This document shows positions 45,455-53,881 of a DNA stretch of 64,000 bases, piece by piece. Source of the stretch: Candidatus Paraprochloron terpiosi LD05. GTDB taxonomy: Bacteria > Cyanobacteriota > Cyanobacteriia > Cyanobacteriales > Prochloraceae. How positions within the stretch are numbered: the stretch's first letter is position 1; the number at the start of each line of letters is the position of its first letter. Position numbers and translations under genes: made by a program. The DNA lies in NCBI GenBank assembly GCA_018141785.1, contig CP073341.1:62001-126000 (forward strand). The letters run 5' to 3'. The notes under the pieces were generated by a model. That model did not search any database. It was given only the letters and a program-made list of their open reading frames with translations, and was not told the origin of the DNA.

Positions 45455-46100
45455 TTATATAGTATTGAAGCATGATAGTGCAGTGCCTGGAAACAGTTGA
45501 ACTAACTCCCTCTTTACATCGGGATGCCCATCGAATACTGTCATCCATACCGAGAAGAAACCATAGCCTTTAGCTATGTTCAGGACGGTATTTCTCACTT
45601 CTTCTCTATCTGCGACTTTCTCAAATAATGCTTTGCTTTTCTCTGCCACTGCCCACGCTTCTTCTCGTTGCTGCCAACGTTTATCTCTTTTTGTTGGCTT
45701 ATGGGAACCAGCTGGGTGGCGTTGTAATCCAACTAAATTTAACAATGCCTGAGCTTTAGTTTGTTGCCCCTGGTTCATATTGTTTGCTAACCGAACAAAG
45801 CCACCTTTGGCGTTGTACATAAGCCAGGAAAGTATTATCGCGATCGGGCCAAAGAAATTTCTGGATCACAACGTCTTTGTCACCTTTAACTGAGTTGCAG
45901 GTGGTACAGGCCAACAAAAAATTCGTCCACTCTCTTTCTAAATCTGGGCGTTTTGATTTGGGAATCACATGTTCAACAGCCAAACTGGTACGGCGTTCGC
46001 AGTAGCTACAGTAAGTTCCTAATCGTGCTTCCAGATCTCCGATGGCATCTTGATATCGGGTATAAGTTCTAGGAGCTGATCCACGTTCTACAGGTCTCAT
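45455..46100 (-). pseudogene. ptuB: PtuB-like HNH nuclease of a Septu system, one frameshift
   Basis: The N-terminal part reads YCSYCERRTSLAVEHVIPKS and NFLLACTTCNSVKGDKD, an HNH nuclease with two Cys pairs and the EH core, then KFLWPDRDNTFLAY. There the frame shifts near 45820 to YNAKGGFVRLANNMNQGQQT, ALLNLVGLQRHPAGSHKPTK and KGYGFFSVWMTVFDGHPDVK, the expected PtuB C-terminus. The gene overlaps ptuA by 4 bp (ATGA). Septu pairs protect against phages through PtuA ATPase and PtuB nuclease. Sequencing error, a programmed shift or recent inactivation are all possible. Confidence 0.8.
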
Positions 46101-47449
46101 TCAACCTCCTTCTTAGCTCTGGCCATTGCCTCCAGCTTGAGGATAGCACTTAATCCAGGATTCGTGGAAAAGGATTCTGCTGCTTGACGATAGACTACTT
46201 CTGCTTCTTTTAATTGTCCAGAATCGTTCTCATCTGAACTTTGTAATAATTGAAAATATCGCTCTGTTGCTTTTGCAAGTTCATGAGCTTTTAGGCTCTG
46301 TTGAGGCACCTCTACTAATTGAATTGTTTCTGCAATGTCTTCAATGGATTGGTTTTCATATTCTAGGGATTGTGGATCCTCAATATCGAGATTTCTTAAC
46401 TCCCCTTGAGCGATGGATTGGATAATAAAGGGAGAATGAGTGGTACAAACAAATTGAATTGAGGGAAAGGTAGTTTTGAGAGCATTCACAACTTGGCGTT
46501 GCCATTTAGGATGGAGATGAACATCGATTTCATCAATCAAGACAAGACCGGATGTTTTTTGGAGAATTTCTGGTAATTCATCCTGCCCTAGATTATTTAA
46601 TGCTTTGGGGAGAAATGAGGCATTCTGAGTAACAACTTTGATGGCAATATCGGCAATCAGGGCTACCATCATTTTTTGCCCTGCACTGAGGTTACTAAAG
46701 GGTTGCGGATTTTTCTCAATTGAGAGGACAATTTGTGAAAGGTCAGGGTCAAACCATAGGTCATCTGCACCAGGGATACAGCGCAAAATAGCGAACTTGA
46801 CAACCTCATAATTAGAGCGCATTTTCCCTTGTCGTTTGACAGAGGCGATGGCTTCTTTTTGAAACCAGGTTTGCAGATCGGCAAGTCGAATACGTCCCTC
46901 AAAGCAATCATAGAAAGCATTCCAACGGCGGGAGATATTACCATCTAATTGTGCTCTCTTGTTACTTTGATTGGAAGGTAACCAAGCTCGACCTGCTCCG
47001 TAGTAGGCAATGATAGGAAACCAGATCCGTTCTCCTGATTGACCACGTTTAAACAAGTCCGCAATAAGTTCCAATGCTTTTTTTGCTCCGGTGTTGGAGG
47101 TTCTGGAACCATTTGCTTTAATTTGTCGGAGCCAAGAGATTTCATTACAATCCCCGATGCTTCCAATAGCCTCAATTTCAACTGGTTTCTGTGCAATAAA
47201 TTGGGTTATGCTGTCTGATTCGATGGCTTCTAAGCGAATTTCATAAGTGAGGATGTTGCGTCTACTATTGTTTAGGATGGTGTCGGGGGGGTTGACTAGC
47301 CAAATACCAGCAGCGATGGCTAGGGCATCAAGAATCGTGGTTTTGCCTGTACCATTGTCCCCCACTAGCAAGGTGAATTGGGGGTGTAGATCGAGGGTGT
47401 AGTCTGAGAATTTTTTGAAGTTTTTGATTTTCAGCCGCTTAATTCTCAT
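46097..47449 (-). CDS. ptuA: PtuA-like AAA ATPase of a Septu anti-phage system
   Basis: The 450-residue protein has the OLD/SMC-like ABC-ATPase fold: RIKRLKIKNFKKFSDYTLDL, Walker A TLLVGDNGTGKTTILDALAI, signature NLSAGQKMMVALIADIA, Walker B SGLVLIDEIDVHLHPKWQRQ and the switch FVCTTHSPFIIQS. The C-terminal helical tail is as in PtuA. It is followed directly by the HNH gene ptuB, the defining order of Septu. PtuA and PtuB form a complex that degrades DNA upon infection. The frame is intact. Confidence 0.85.
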   Translation of the reverse strand: MRIKRLKIKNFKKFSDYTLDLHPQFTLLVGDNGTGKTTILDALAIAAGIWLVNPPDTILNNSRRNILTYEIRLEAIESDSITQFIAQKPVEIEAIGSIGDCNEISWLRQIKANGSRTSNTGAKKALELIADLFKRGQSGERIWFPIIAYYGAGRAWLPSNQSNKRAQLDGNISRRWNAFYDCFEGRIRLADLQTWFQKEAIASVKRQGKMRSNYEVVKFAILRCIPGADDLWFDPDLSQIVLSIEKNPQPFSNLSAGQKMMVALIADIAIKVVTQNASFLPKALNNLGQDELPEILQKTSGLVLIDEIDVHLHPKWQRQVVNALKTTFPSIQFVCTTHSPFIIQSIAQGELRNLDIEDPQSLEYENQSIEDIAETIQLVEVPQQSLKAHELAKATERYFQLLQSSDENDSGQLKEAEVVYRQAAESFSTNPGLSAILKLEAMARAKKEVE

Positions 47450-47559
47450 GGTGATGCCTCAATTTTATATGCATTACACAAATCAATTATGCATGCTTAA
47501 CTGCCGCAGATGGACGTCGAAGTAGAATAAACGCAGATACTTTGGTGCTTCCTCTCCGC

Positions 47560-47764
47560 GTCTCTGGGCCTCTGGGTGAAACCTTAAACTTGCGGCTCCA
47601 CTTTTCGTTCTGGTACATCTGGAGAACGCTGAATATGCTCAAACTGATAGCCTTGTTTTCCTAATTCTCCCACGAAATTGTTTGGATCGCTCCCTTTAAC
47701 TTCTCCCTTTTTCTCACGTCGAATTTTTTTCAGTTTCGCTTTTTTACCCATGGACTTTACCTCA
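47560..47764. repeat. 205-bp direct repeat, right copy (flanks Septu)
   Basis: This is the partner of 45247-45451. It lies just upstream (by transcription) of ptuA, about 110 bp from its start. Between it and ptuA is AACTGCCGCAGATGGACGTC and GAAGTAGAATAAACGCAGAT, which resembles the 3' flank of intron C (GAAGTAGGATAAACGCAGAT). Confidence 0.9.
47584..47751 (-). CDS. Small basic protein, 55 residues, copy 2
   Basis: Same product as the copy at 45271-45438 (MGKKAKLKKIRREKKGEVKG at the start). The ATG at 47751 is preferred over an upstream GTG since homologous starts would lie at MGKK. Its start lies 6 bp after the stop of the Uma2 gene on the same strand, so the Uma2 gene, this gene and perhaps ptuA-ptuB could form a unit. 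Confidence 0.65.
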   Translation of the reverse strand: MGKKAKLKKIRREKKGEVKGSDPNNFVGELGKQGYQFEHIQRSPDVPERKVEPQV

Positions 47765-48314
47765 ACTTTAACCAACTAAAAATTTCAAGAGCAGTCATTT
47801 TCAAGTTCATATCTGACAACACCGGAAGTTCCTGAGTACCTCGGTATACCTTTACTTCTTCTTGAGGAGTCAGAACGAGTACAGAATAATCACTTGGATC
47901 TATCAGCCATCCTAATTTGCTACCATGGTGAAGACAATGTAAAATATTATCAATTACTCGATTTGTACTCTGATCCGGTGAAAGAATCTCAATACACCAG
48001 TCAGGTGCTTCCATGAAGTTATCTTCTGGTTCTCCTAACTCATTGATTTCAATCTTGTTCCAAGGTAAGACTACAATATCGGGGACAATGGAACGTCCTC
48101 CGAAAGTGCAACGAAGTTCAGGGAGAGCCAGATAATTGCCTGCTGAAGCATCTATTTTATTCAATAATCGCTTCTGCAAAAGGGAATGTCGGAATTTAGC
48201 CATAGGCTTTTGAAGCGCATCACCATCTACGTACTCCAAAGCAGGTGACTTTTCCAGGTTCGGCAGTTTGAGAAACTCTTCTAGGGTTAATTGTTGAGTA
48301 AGTGCGGCAATCAT
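47757..48314 (-). CDS. Uma2 (DUF820) family nuclease-like protein
   Basis: The 185-residue protein has the standard single-domain Uma2 layout: LTLEEFLKLPNLEKSPALEY then VDGDALQKPMAKFRHS, RSIVPDIVVLPWNKI (PD), and APDWCIEILSPDQSTNRVID then NILHCLHHGSKLGWLIDP (ExL/K region). The fold is that of PD-(D/E)XK nucleases; a biological role has not been shown. It belongs to a different subgroup from the tandem pair at 30.8-32.3 kb. Confidence 0.88.
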   Translation of the reverse strand: MIAALTQQLTLEEFLKLPNLEKSPALEYVDGDALQKPMAKFRHSLLQKRLLNKIDASAGNYLALPELRCTFGGRSIVPDIVVLPWNKIEINELGEPEDNFMEAPDWCIEILSPDQSTNRVIDNILHCLHHGSKLGWLIDPSDYSVLVLTPQEEVKVYRGTQELPVLSDMNLKMTALEIFSWLKLR

Positions 48315-48349
48315 GAATAATTCCTCAGATTCAGTTATCTGGAACGCCG

Positions 48350-49039
48350 TTATTGCTTATTGGTTGCCCGAGAGTAGCCCAAACCTCCTACTGCTACTAG
48401 AAAAACCATTGCTGGTAAATTACTAAACTCGAAGGGTACTTCTTGAAAAACTATTTCCCCAGCGCCTACAGAAAAGAAGGAACCATGATTGCTGCGAATA
48501 TTTAGGTGAACATATCGAGTTTCGACGGCATTGAAACGAAATATATCGGCTGTTGTAGTGGTAGCTGTGTCTTCAAACATAGTTGCCGTCCTTCTTCCTC
48601 CCAATAATTGTCCTAATCCGTCACTTATATCATCATTATCATCGGCGTATATCTCAAACTCACGTATACCGAAAACACCTCTAGCATTCCAAAAAGCTAG
48701 TCCTGAGATCAAAAAGTTCCTACCTAGGTCGAAAGTTAAGGTTGCTGTTACATTGCCATTTGGAGAAAACCATAGATTAGGATTGTTAGGTGTACTTTAA
48801 ATAAAGTTATGCGTAACTTTGTCGCCCCTAAAGTTGTTTATGTTTGTAAAATTCCCTATTCTTGCATAACTAGAGCTCAATCCACTTCCGTCAATTAAAT
48901 TATTTACTAAAAAATTTGTATTAGAACCTACACTAGAGCTTACAGACACTGGCTGTAGAATTCCATCAACAGCATAGGCGGAGGAAGGAATGAAAGATGC
49001 AGCCACAAGAATGGCTGTAGATAATATTAGTTTTTTCAT
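48350..49039 (-). pseudogene. PFEFS-tailed surface protein with one nonsense codon
   Basis: The frame opens at ATG 49039 (MKKLILSTAILVAASFIPSS then AYAVDGILQPVSV), a signal peptide, and reaches a TAA at 48797-48799 after KVTHNFI. The same frame continues STPNNPNLWFSPNGN, LTFDLGRNFLISGLAFWNA, GIREFEIYADDNDD, RYVHLNIRSNHGS and ends VPFEFSNLPAMVFLVAVGGL. Only this stop interrupts an otherwise complete 229-codon gene, a paralogue of the gene at 41635. Confidence 0.82.
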
Positions 49040-49112
49040 AGACAATGCCGAAACCTGACTATATCAAGGATAGCATATTTTTTAAGGAAGTCCCAGGAAA
49101 AATCAGCGGATA

Positions 49113-49394
49113 TTAGCATTTAAAGATTATTGTTGCTGGGCTTCGTAAAGCTTCCTCAATCTTAATCGCAGGTAGAAACAGTTGATATTCCCACCCCTGC
49201 CCAGGTTGTTTATCTTTTTTAGCAATGTAATCTTGACACGGACCACCCTTGCCTTCAGGGTAGTATTCTACCGCATGGAAAACCCTAATACGAGCAATAC
49301 CATATCCTATGATATATGCTCCAAAAACTCCAAATAGAGTCAAATAGACATTATGTTTCATAAATTTGTATGCAAATGTTGCATGCTTTCTCAC
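49113..49394 (-). CDS. Hypothetical protein with one TM segment
   Basis: The 93-residue frame reads KHNVYLTLFGVFGAYIIGYG, a hydrophobic helix near the N-terminus, then a polar part (VEYYPEGKGGPCQDYIAKKD, GWEYQLFLPAIKIEEALRS). An internal ATG at 49361 (MKHNVYL) is an equally good start. It lies just downstream of higA on the same strand. I recognise no family. Confidence 0.45.
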   Translation of the reverse strand: MRKHATFAYKFMKHNVYLTLFGVFGAYIIGYGIARIRVFHAVEYYPEGKGGPCQDYIAKKDKQPGQGWEYQLFLPAIKIEEALRSPATIIFKC

Positions 49395-49414
49395 CTAACC
49401 CATCAAACCCTAAG

Positions 49415-49705
49415 TTATAGAGTGGTTAGTACCAACGGCTGAACATGGTGTTTAGGACGATTAGCTGATAAATCATGCATTGCTTGCAAATTCAGCCAAA
49501 ATTCGGGTGTAGTTTCCAACGCTTCCGAAAGCAACCATGCTGTTTCCGGAGAAATACCTCTTTTTCCACGTACAATTTCATTCATCCTTTGCACTGGAAT
49601 ATCTATGTGAAGTGCTAGAGCTTTTTGAGTTATGCCCAAGGGTTCAAGAAATTCTTTAAGTAGGATAACGCCAGGATGAGTCGCTGTCCTATTGCTGGGA
49701 ATCAT
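49415..49705 (-). CDS. higA: HigA-type antitoxin (helix-turn-helix)
   Basis: The 96-residue protein reads THPGVILLKEFLEPLGITQK, ALALHIDIPVQRMNEIVRGK and RGISPETAWLLSEALETTPE then FWLNLQ, an XRE-like HTH with the HPGxxLxEFLxPxGxxxxxLA signature of HigA. It neutralises HigB and represses the operon. It follows higB by 18 bp; the toxin-first order is typical of this family. Confidence 0.92.
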   Translation of the reverse strand: MIPSNRTATHPGVILLKEFLEPLGITQKALALHIDIPVQRMNEIVRGKRGISPETAWLLSEALETTPEFWLNLQAMHDLSANRPKHHVQPLVLTTL

Positions 49706-49723
49706 GAAAAAATTCTCCTTTCC

Positions 49724-50014
49724 TTAGTGATAGTCAACAATTTTAACATCATGGGCATTCCCATCGATCCAACGAAAAATAATACGCCACTGAGAATTAA
49801 TACGAATGCTATAAAAGCTGGATAAATCTCCTTTGAGTGCTTCTAATCTATTTCCCGGAGGAGAACGAAGATCCTTGAGTGCTTGAGCTGCATTTAGAAC
49901 ATCAAGTTTGTACAGAGCGGATTCTTTGATTTGAGTAGGCAAATTTCGAGAGTAGCGACTGGAAATTCCGTGAAACAAATCTGATGCAGCACGATCATGA
50001 AACGAAACTATCAT
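49724..50014 (-). CDS. higB: HigB-type toxin (RelE superfamily mRNA interferase)
   Basis: The 96-residue product reads IVSFHDRAASDLFHGISSRY, ALYKLDVLNAAQALKDLRSP, PGNRLEALKGDLSSFYSIRI and NSQWRIIFRWIDGNAHDVKI then VDYH. This is the plasmid-maintenance HigB fold with the PPGNxLExLKGxxxGxxSIRIN-QWRIxFxW signature. HigB cleaves mRNA on the ribosome. All conserved residues appear present and higA is adjacent, so the pair should be functional. Confidence 0.92.
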   Translation of the reverse strand: MIVSFHDRAASDLFHGISSRYSRNLPTQIKESALYKLDVLNAAQALKDLRSPPGNRLEALKGDLSSFYSIRINSQWRIIFRWIDGNAHDVKIVDYH

Positions 50015-50254
50015 TCGTCCAAATTAACGCAAAAATTCATGAAAGATTACGTTGCCAACCATGCCGTACAATACCATTAACCATATGCAGAACATCTGCG
50101 AGGCAAGCGATCGCCAGTCCGGGATGGATTCTTGGACTCGCGCCTTGTAACTCAATCACCGTGAGAGTGCAAGTCCCTTCCCCCTAATGAATCACATGAA
50201 AAAAGGTTAACCTCGGAAAGGCTAACCCTTTTAACCAAAAAACCCACTCATGTA

Positions 50255-50605
50255 TTACTTAACAACCAACTTGACATTTGCATTTTGCAAACCGCGCTCC
50301 TTAACTTGAGTCAAAGTGGAGTTAACGGCGTACTTTTGGCTGATAGAGTTGATTAGCTCAGTTTGGTTGTGCTTCTTGGCAACTCCCCAGAGATCCGCAA
50401 TTAGATCGTAGGTTCCGTCGGTATTAGCAGTCCAACCCAAGTCATACTCCCCTTCTAAGACAGCAACAATGTCAGCACGAACATTTTGTCCATGGTAACC
50501 TCGCACATCAGCTTCTGTCTTAACGGTAATACCCAGATCCGACAGAGAAGTTTTGAGGATTTCGGCGTTGGTTATTTTGGTACGTAAGGTGCTAAAATGA
50601 GACAT
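50255..50605 (-). CDS. ycf35: Ycf35 / DUF1257 family protein
   Basis: From the ATG at 50605 (MSHFSTLRTKITNAEILKTS) the product is 116 residues; the in-frame ATG at 50620 would add five. The DUF1257 pattern is clear: LSDLGITVKTEADVRGYHGQ, VRADIVAVLEGEYDLGWTAN and LIADLWGVAKKHNQTELINS. Ycf35 is conserved in cyanobacteria and red-lineage plastids with no proven function. It follows ycf46 on the same strand and is probably in the same operon. An A/T-rich hairpin (GGTTAACCTCGGAAAGGCTA then ACC) after the gene may be its terminator. Confidence 0.92.
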   Translation of the reverse strand: MSHFSTLRTKITNAEILKTSLSDLGITVKTEADVRGYHGQNVRADIVAVLEGEYDLGWTANTDGTYDLIADLWGVAKKHNQTELINSISQKYAVNSTLTQVKERGLQNANVKLVVK

Positions 50606-50689
50606 TTGGATTTCCTCCAATTAAGATGAAACGAAACAACAACTAGCATTTGCTAGTCTTTCTTCCTGTTGGGCGCAGGAGAAAGCTTG

Positions 50690-52201
50690 TTAAAACTCCA
50701 ATCGCTGGTATTCAGCGACGGAAGCTGAAGCAGGTCTTGCCCTTTGCCGCGCCCAGTCGCGCAGGGCAGTCACCTGTTCAGTCATGGTTCTGGATAGTGG
50801 GAGGGTAGATTTAACCGTCGCAATTATGTCTAACTGCGTAAACTCCCGATCTTGAGCAAAAGCTTCGTACATAGCAGCGATAATTCCCTGCTCAATTTCC
50901 GCTCCGGAAAAACCATCGGCAATTTTAGCCAATTGTTCTACATCGAAGCGACTGATGTCAGAACGCCTTTTGTTGAGGTGAATACTAAATATATCTTGTC
51001 GCTCTTGTAAATTAGGCAGATCCACGAAGAAGATTTCATCAAAACGACCTTTGCGCAAGAATTCTCCCGGCAATCTTTCCAATCTATTGGCTGTAGCCAT
51101 GACGAACACGGGGGAGGTTTTTTCCTGCATCCAGGTGAGGAAGGAACCGAAAATGCGGCTGGAAGTACCGCCGTCTGAGTCCGCAGAACCTGCACTTCCA
51201 GCAAAGGCTTTGTCTAATTCGTCGATGAAGAGGAGGGTGGGGGAAATGGATTCTGCTGTTTTGAGGGCATTGCGCAGATTAGCTTCCGATCGCCCCACGG
51301 TAGAACCATCATAAACCCGCCCCATATCCAGCCGCAGCAGGGGTAAACCCCAGAGACGGGAGGTGGTTTTGGCGAGGAGGGATTTCCCGCAGCCTGGAAC
51401 CCCAAGAATTAACATACCTTTGGGTTGGGGCAGTCCGTACTCCCTCGCTCTTTCAGTAAAAGCGTTGGAGCGCTGTCTGAGCCACTTCTTCAGCTCTTCC
51501 AAGCCCCCGATAGAGTCAATGGTTTCGTCTTCTTCTATATATTCTAAGATACCATTGCGCCGAATCAGTTGCTTTTTCTCCGACAGGATAATATCAACTT
51601 CCTGCTCGGTGAGACGACCTGCTTTGACTCGGGCTTTGCGATAAACTTTTTCCGCTTCGTCTTCCGTTAAACCTAGAGCTGCTTTGAGCAGTTTCTCTCG
51701 CACAACTGGGTCGGTGGGGCCAGATTTAGTCTGGGCCAATTGTTGACTGAGGACTTGATTCAGTTGGTTTAAATTAGGTAAGGGATAGTCCAGCACAACT
51801 ACTTCTTTTTCCAGTTCAATAGGAACTTGTTGCACTGGGGACATGAGGATGACAATTTTTTCTGTCTCTTTAAAACTAACTACAGCATCCCTTAACCACC
51901 TATTAGTTGCTGGTGCTTCTATAAATGGATGTAAGTCTTTAAATATAAAAATACCCGGTTCTTCTTGTCTGACGACCCACTCAATAGCTGCTTCTGGAGA
52001 AACTGTATTGTGCCGAGTTGTCCGACGGGGCTGACCGTAATCAACCATACCGTGGGTAACCGTCCAAACAAAGACACGCCGATGTTCCGTGTTTATTTTT
52101 GCAAGGTCGAATATTGCCTGCTCTGCTCGTTCTTCTTCATGAGTTACGAGGTAAATGAGCGGATATTGAGCTTGTATGAGTATATTTAGCTCTTCTTTCA
52201 T
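50690..52201 (-). CDS. ycf46: Ycf46-type AAA+ ATPase
   Basis: The 503-residue protein has a distinctive N-terminal domain (IQAQYPLIYLVTHEEERAEQ, FVWTVTHGMVDYGQPRRTT) and an AAA+ module with Walker A GMLILGVPGCGKSLLAKTTS, Walker B SPTLLFIDELDKAFAGS and sensor FVMATANRLERLPGEFLRKG then RFDEIFFVDLP (second region of homology). Ycf46 is linked to photosynthesis and CO2 response in cyanobacteria. It lies between a small RHH-zinc protein and ycf35 on the same strand. Confidence 0.93.
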   Translation of the reverse strand: MKEELNILIQAQYPLIYLVTHEEERAEQAIFDLAKINTEHRRVFVWTVTHGMVDYGQPRRTTRHNTVSPEAAIEWVVRQEEPGIFIFKDLHPFIEAPATNRWLRDAVVSFKETEKIVILMSPVQQVPIELEKEVVVLDYPLPNLNQLNQVLSQQLAQTKSGPTDPVVREKLLKAALGLTEDEAEKVYRKARVKAGRLTEQEVDIILSEKKQLIRRNGILEYIEEDETIDSIGGLEELKKWLRQRSNAFTERAREYGLPQPKGMLILGVPGCGKSLLAKTTSRLWGLPLLRLDMGRVYDGSTVGRSEANLRNALKTAESISPTLLFIDELDKAFAGSAGSADSDGGTSSRIFGSFLTWMQEKTSPVFVMATANRLERLPGEFLRKGRFDEIFFVDLPNLQERQDIFSIHLNKRRSDISRFDVEQLAKIADGFSGAEIEQGIIAAMYEAFAQDREFTQLDIIATVKSTLPLSRTMTEQVTALRDWARQRARPASASVAEYQRLEF

Positions 52202-52234
52202 GACATCGACCCAAATTGATAGTAAATGACCCTT

Positions 52235-52576
52235 TTAGCAAGGTACCAGCTCTTCTTTTGCTAGCGATACAGTCTGACATTTGACCGTTTCTCGCAGTAA
52301 TTCTTCTGTCATCACCGTAGGTTGGTTTTTCAGGGAAACCATTTGCCCCTCTCGCATCACCATTGCCCCGTGGCACTCGGGACAGATGTGAACTTGATGG
52401 ATCTTACCCTGGGACTGAGCGGACACCCCTTCCACCACCTCTGAGTGCTCCATGTAGAAGGCGATGGCCTTTTCTACTATGGCGGACATAGATTCTGTAT
52501 CTACCGCTGCTCTTATTTTGAGTTGGCGATGAAGTCCAGGCGGAATATATAAGGTGACTTTTTGCTTATTTTGCAT
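52235..52576 (-). CDS. Ribbon-helix-helix-like small protein with CxxC, upstream of ycf46
   Basis: The first 45 residues (KVTLYIPPGLHRQLKIRAAV then DTESMSAIVEKAIAFYMEH) form a CopG-type ribbon-helix-helix. The middle has a half zinc motif (QVHICPECHGAMVMREGQMV). It is 33 bp upstream of ycf46, so it may be an autoregulator of a ycf46-ycf35 operon. I know similar proteins beside ycf46 only vaguely and call the role an inference. Confidence 0.65.
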   Translation of the reverse strand: MQNKQKVTLYIPPGLHRQLKIRAAVDTESMSAIVEKAIAFYMEHSEVVEGVSAQSQGKIHQVHICPECHGAMVMREGQMVSLKNQPTVMTEELLRETVKCQTVSLAKEELVPC

Positions 52577-52663
52577 CTCACGGTCGATTGGTTTTCCCCA
52601 GGCATGTATCTACTATAACTAGTATTTCGGTAACTGTCAAGGGGTTAAAGCGGTTTGACGGCA

Positions 52664-53881
52664 TTATTGTAACATTTCTTTACATTTAGCCGGGGAGAGT
52701 AAATTTTGCAAGAAGACTTCCCCTGCCTGTTGAAGATCCCCATCTAGGGAGAAAGTTAGACTTCTGACGCGGTAATCGTCGATCAAAATATTTAAGGGCG
52801 GATCTAGAGGTTGAGGATAGACCAGCACCGCTGATAAACTCTTTTTAGCCGCTGCATAGGCTACAATTTGAGCGATGTCATCCGTTGAGGGTTTATCAGC
52901 AGTTTTGTACTTGGTATCAAGGATGTAGCGTGCAGTCTGCCCTTGAGTTTCGTACAAGACCAGGTCTATATTAAAATAGATTTTCTTGTACTGGTCCAGG
53001 TATTCTCGCTGCTGTATTCTGACGCAGTAATGAGAAAGATTAGTTTTGAGCCATTGAGCAACAAAGCTTTCGTAGAGTCTCGCCATGTCAACCAGGAAAG
53101 GCACCATAGGGCGATTCCCCGTTTTGTGACTGGGACTACTATGGTCGAGAAAGAAGCGACAGAGGGCATGTAAGGCTCGATAATCTTCATTCAGACGGTT
53201 GTATTGACGTCCGATACAATGGTGGGCAGTAAAGGGTCGGCGGGTGACGAAGCCTTCTAAGACTCGTTCTGCTTTGCGGACTTGCATGCGAACTTTCTTG
53301 CTCAAAATTCCAGTGCTTCTAATACAGTGCAATGTCCAAGCAAGAATCTGATTATCTTCAATATCCCTTGTTTGTTCCCAGTAGTGGCAAATTGGTTGAA
53401 CATGCCAAGGCTTTTCTATTGCTCGTCGAACCTCCCAACGTCCGCGAATGGATGGGAGCTGGCCAGTTTTGACCAAATAAGTCTGATAGAGTCCTTTATG
53501 ACAGCGGTGGAGAATGCGACTGGCTGTGATGGCGGCGAGGTCATCGTAGAATCCTTCTAGACTTTCACAATCAATTAACCCGTCCAGAAAGCGAAAACTC
53601 TTGAGATTGTAGGCATATGCGAGCATAGCAAAAAGATTTTTCAGGGGCACTTTGGGGTTTAATTTGATGGAGAAGCCGTCCGTGAGGCAAATATAGCCTA
53701 CCCATCCTTGACATATGAGTTGCCACTTGTCACCTGTGTTGGTATCCCGAAGGCTGACTTTTATCTGGCTACTGTATTTTTGCTTTATTTCATTAATTAC
53801 AGCAGTCGGAATATGGTCCCTGGGAATAGATAGGGGTTTATATTCAGTTAGCTCAATCATGTTCATCATCTTTGAGCACAT
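52664..53881 (-). CDS. mcrC: McrC, nuclease subunit of a McrBC type IV restriction system
   Basis: The 405-residue protein has the McrC N-terminal region (IELTEYKPLSIPRDHIPTAV) and a PD-(D/E)XK nuclease near 300-340: NIDLVLYETQGQTARYILDT then KYK (D...D-x-K). McrBC cuts DNA carrying modified cytosine. The gene overlaps the 3' end of mcrB by 29 bp, so translation is probably coupled. The start could be any of MCSKMMNM; the first is listed. Confidence 0.88.
   Translation of the reverse strand: MCSKMMNMIELTEYKPLSIPRDHIPTAVINEIKQKYSSQIKVSLRDTNTGDKWQLICQGWVGYICLTDGFSIKLNPKVPLKNLFAMLAYAYNLKSFRFLDGLIDCESLEGFYDDLAAITASRILHRCHKGLYQTYLVKTGQLPSIRGRWEVRRAIEKPWHVQPICHYWEQTRDIEDNQILAWTLHCIRSTGILSKKVRMQVRKAERVLEGFVTRRPFTAHHCIGRQYNRLNEDYRALHALCRFFLDHSSPSHKTGNRPMVPFLVDMARLYESFVAQWLKTNLSHYCVRIQQREYLDQYKKIYFNIDLVLYETQGQTARYILDTKYKTADKPSTDDIAQIVAYAAAKKSLSAVLVYPQPLDPPLNILIDDYRVRSLTFSLDGDLQQAGEVFLQNLLSPAKCKEMLQ

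Noticed and set aside
50090..50190. tRNA-like sequence (GTGAGAGTGCAAGTCCCTTCC) upstream of higB
   Set aside because: The T-stem bases do not pair and no anticodon or acceptor arms can be placed; I do not call a tRNA.
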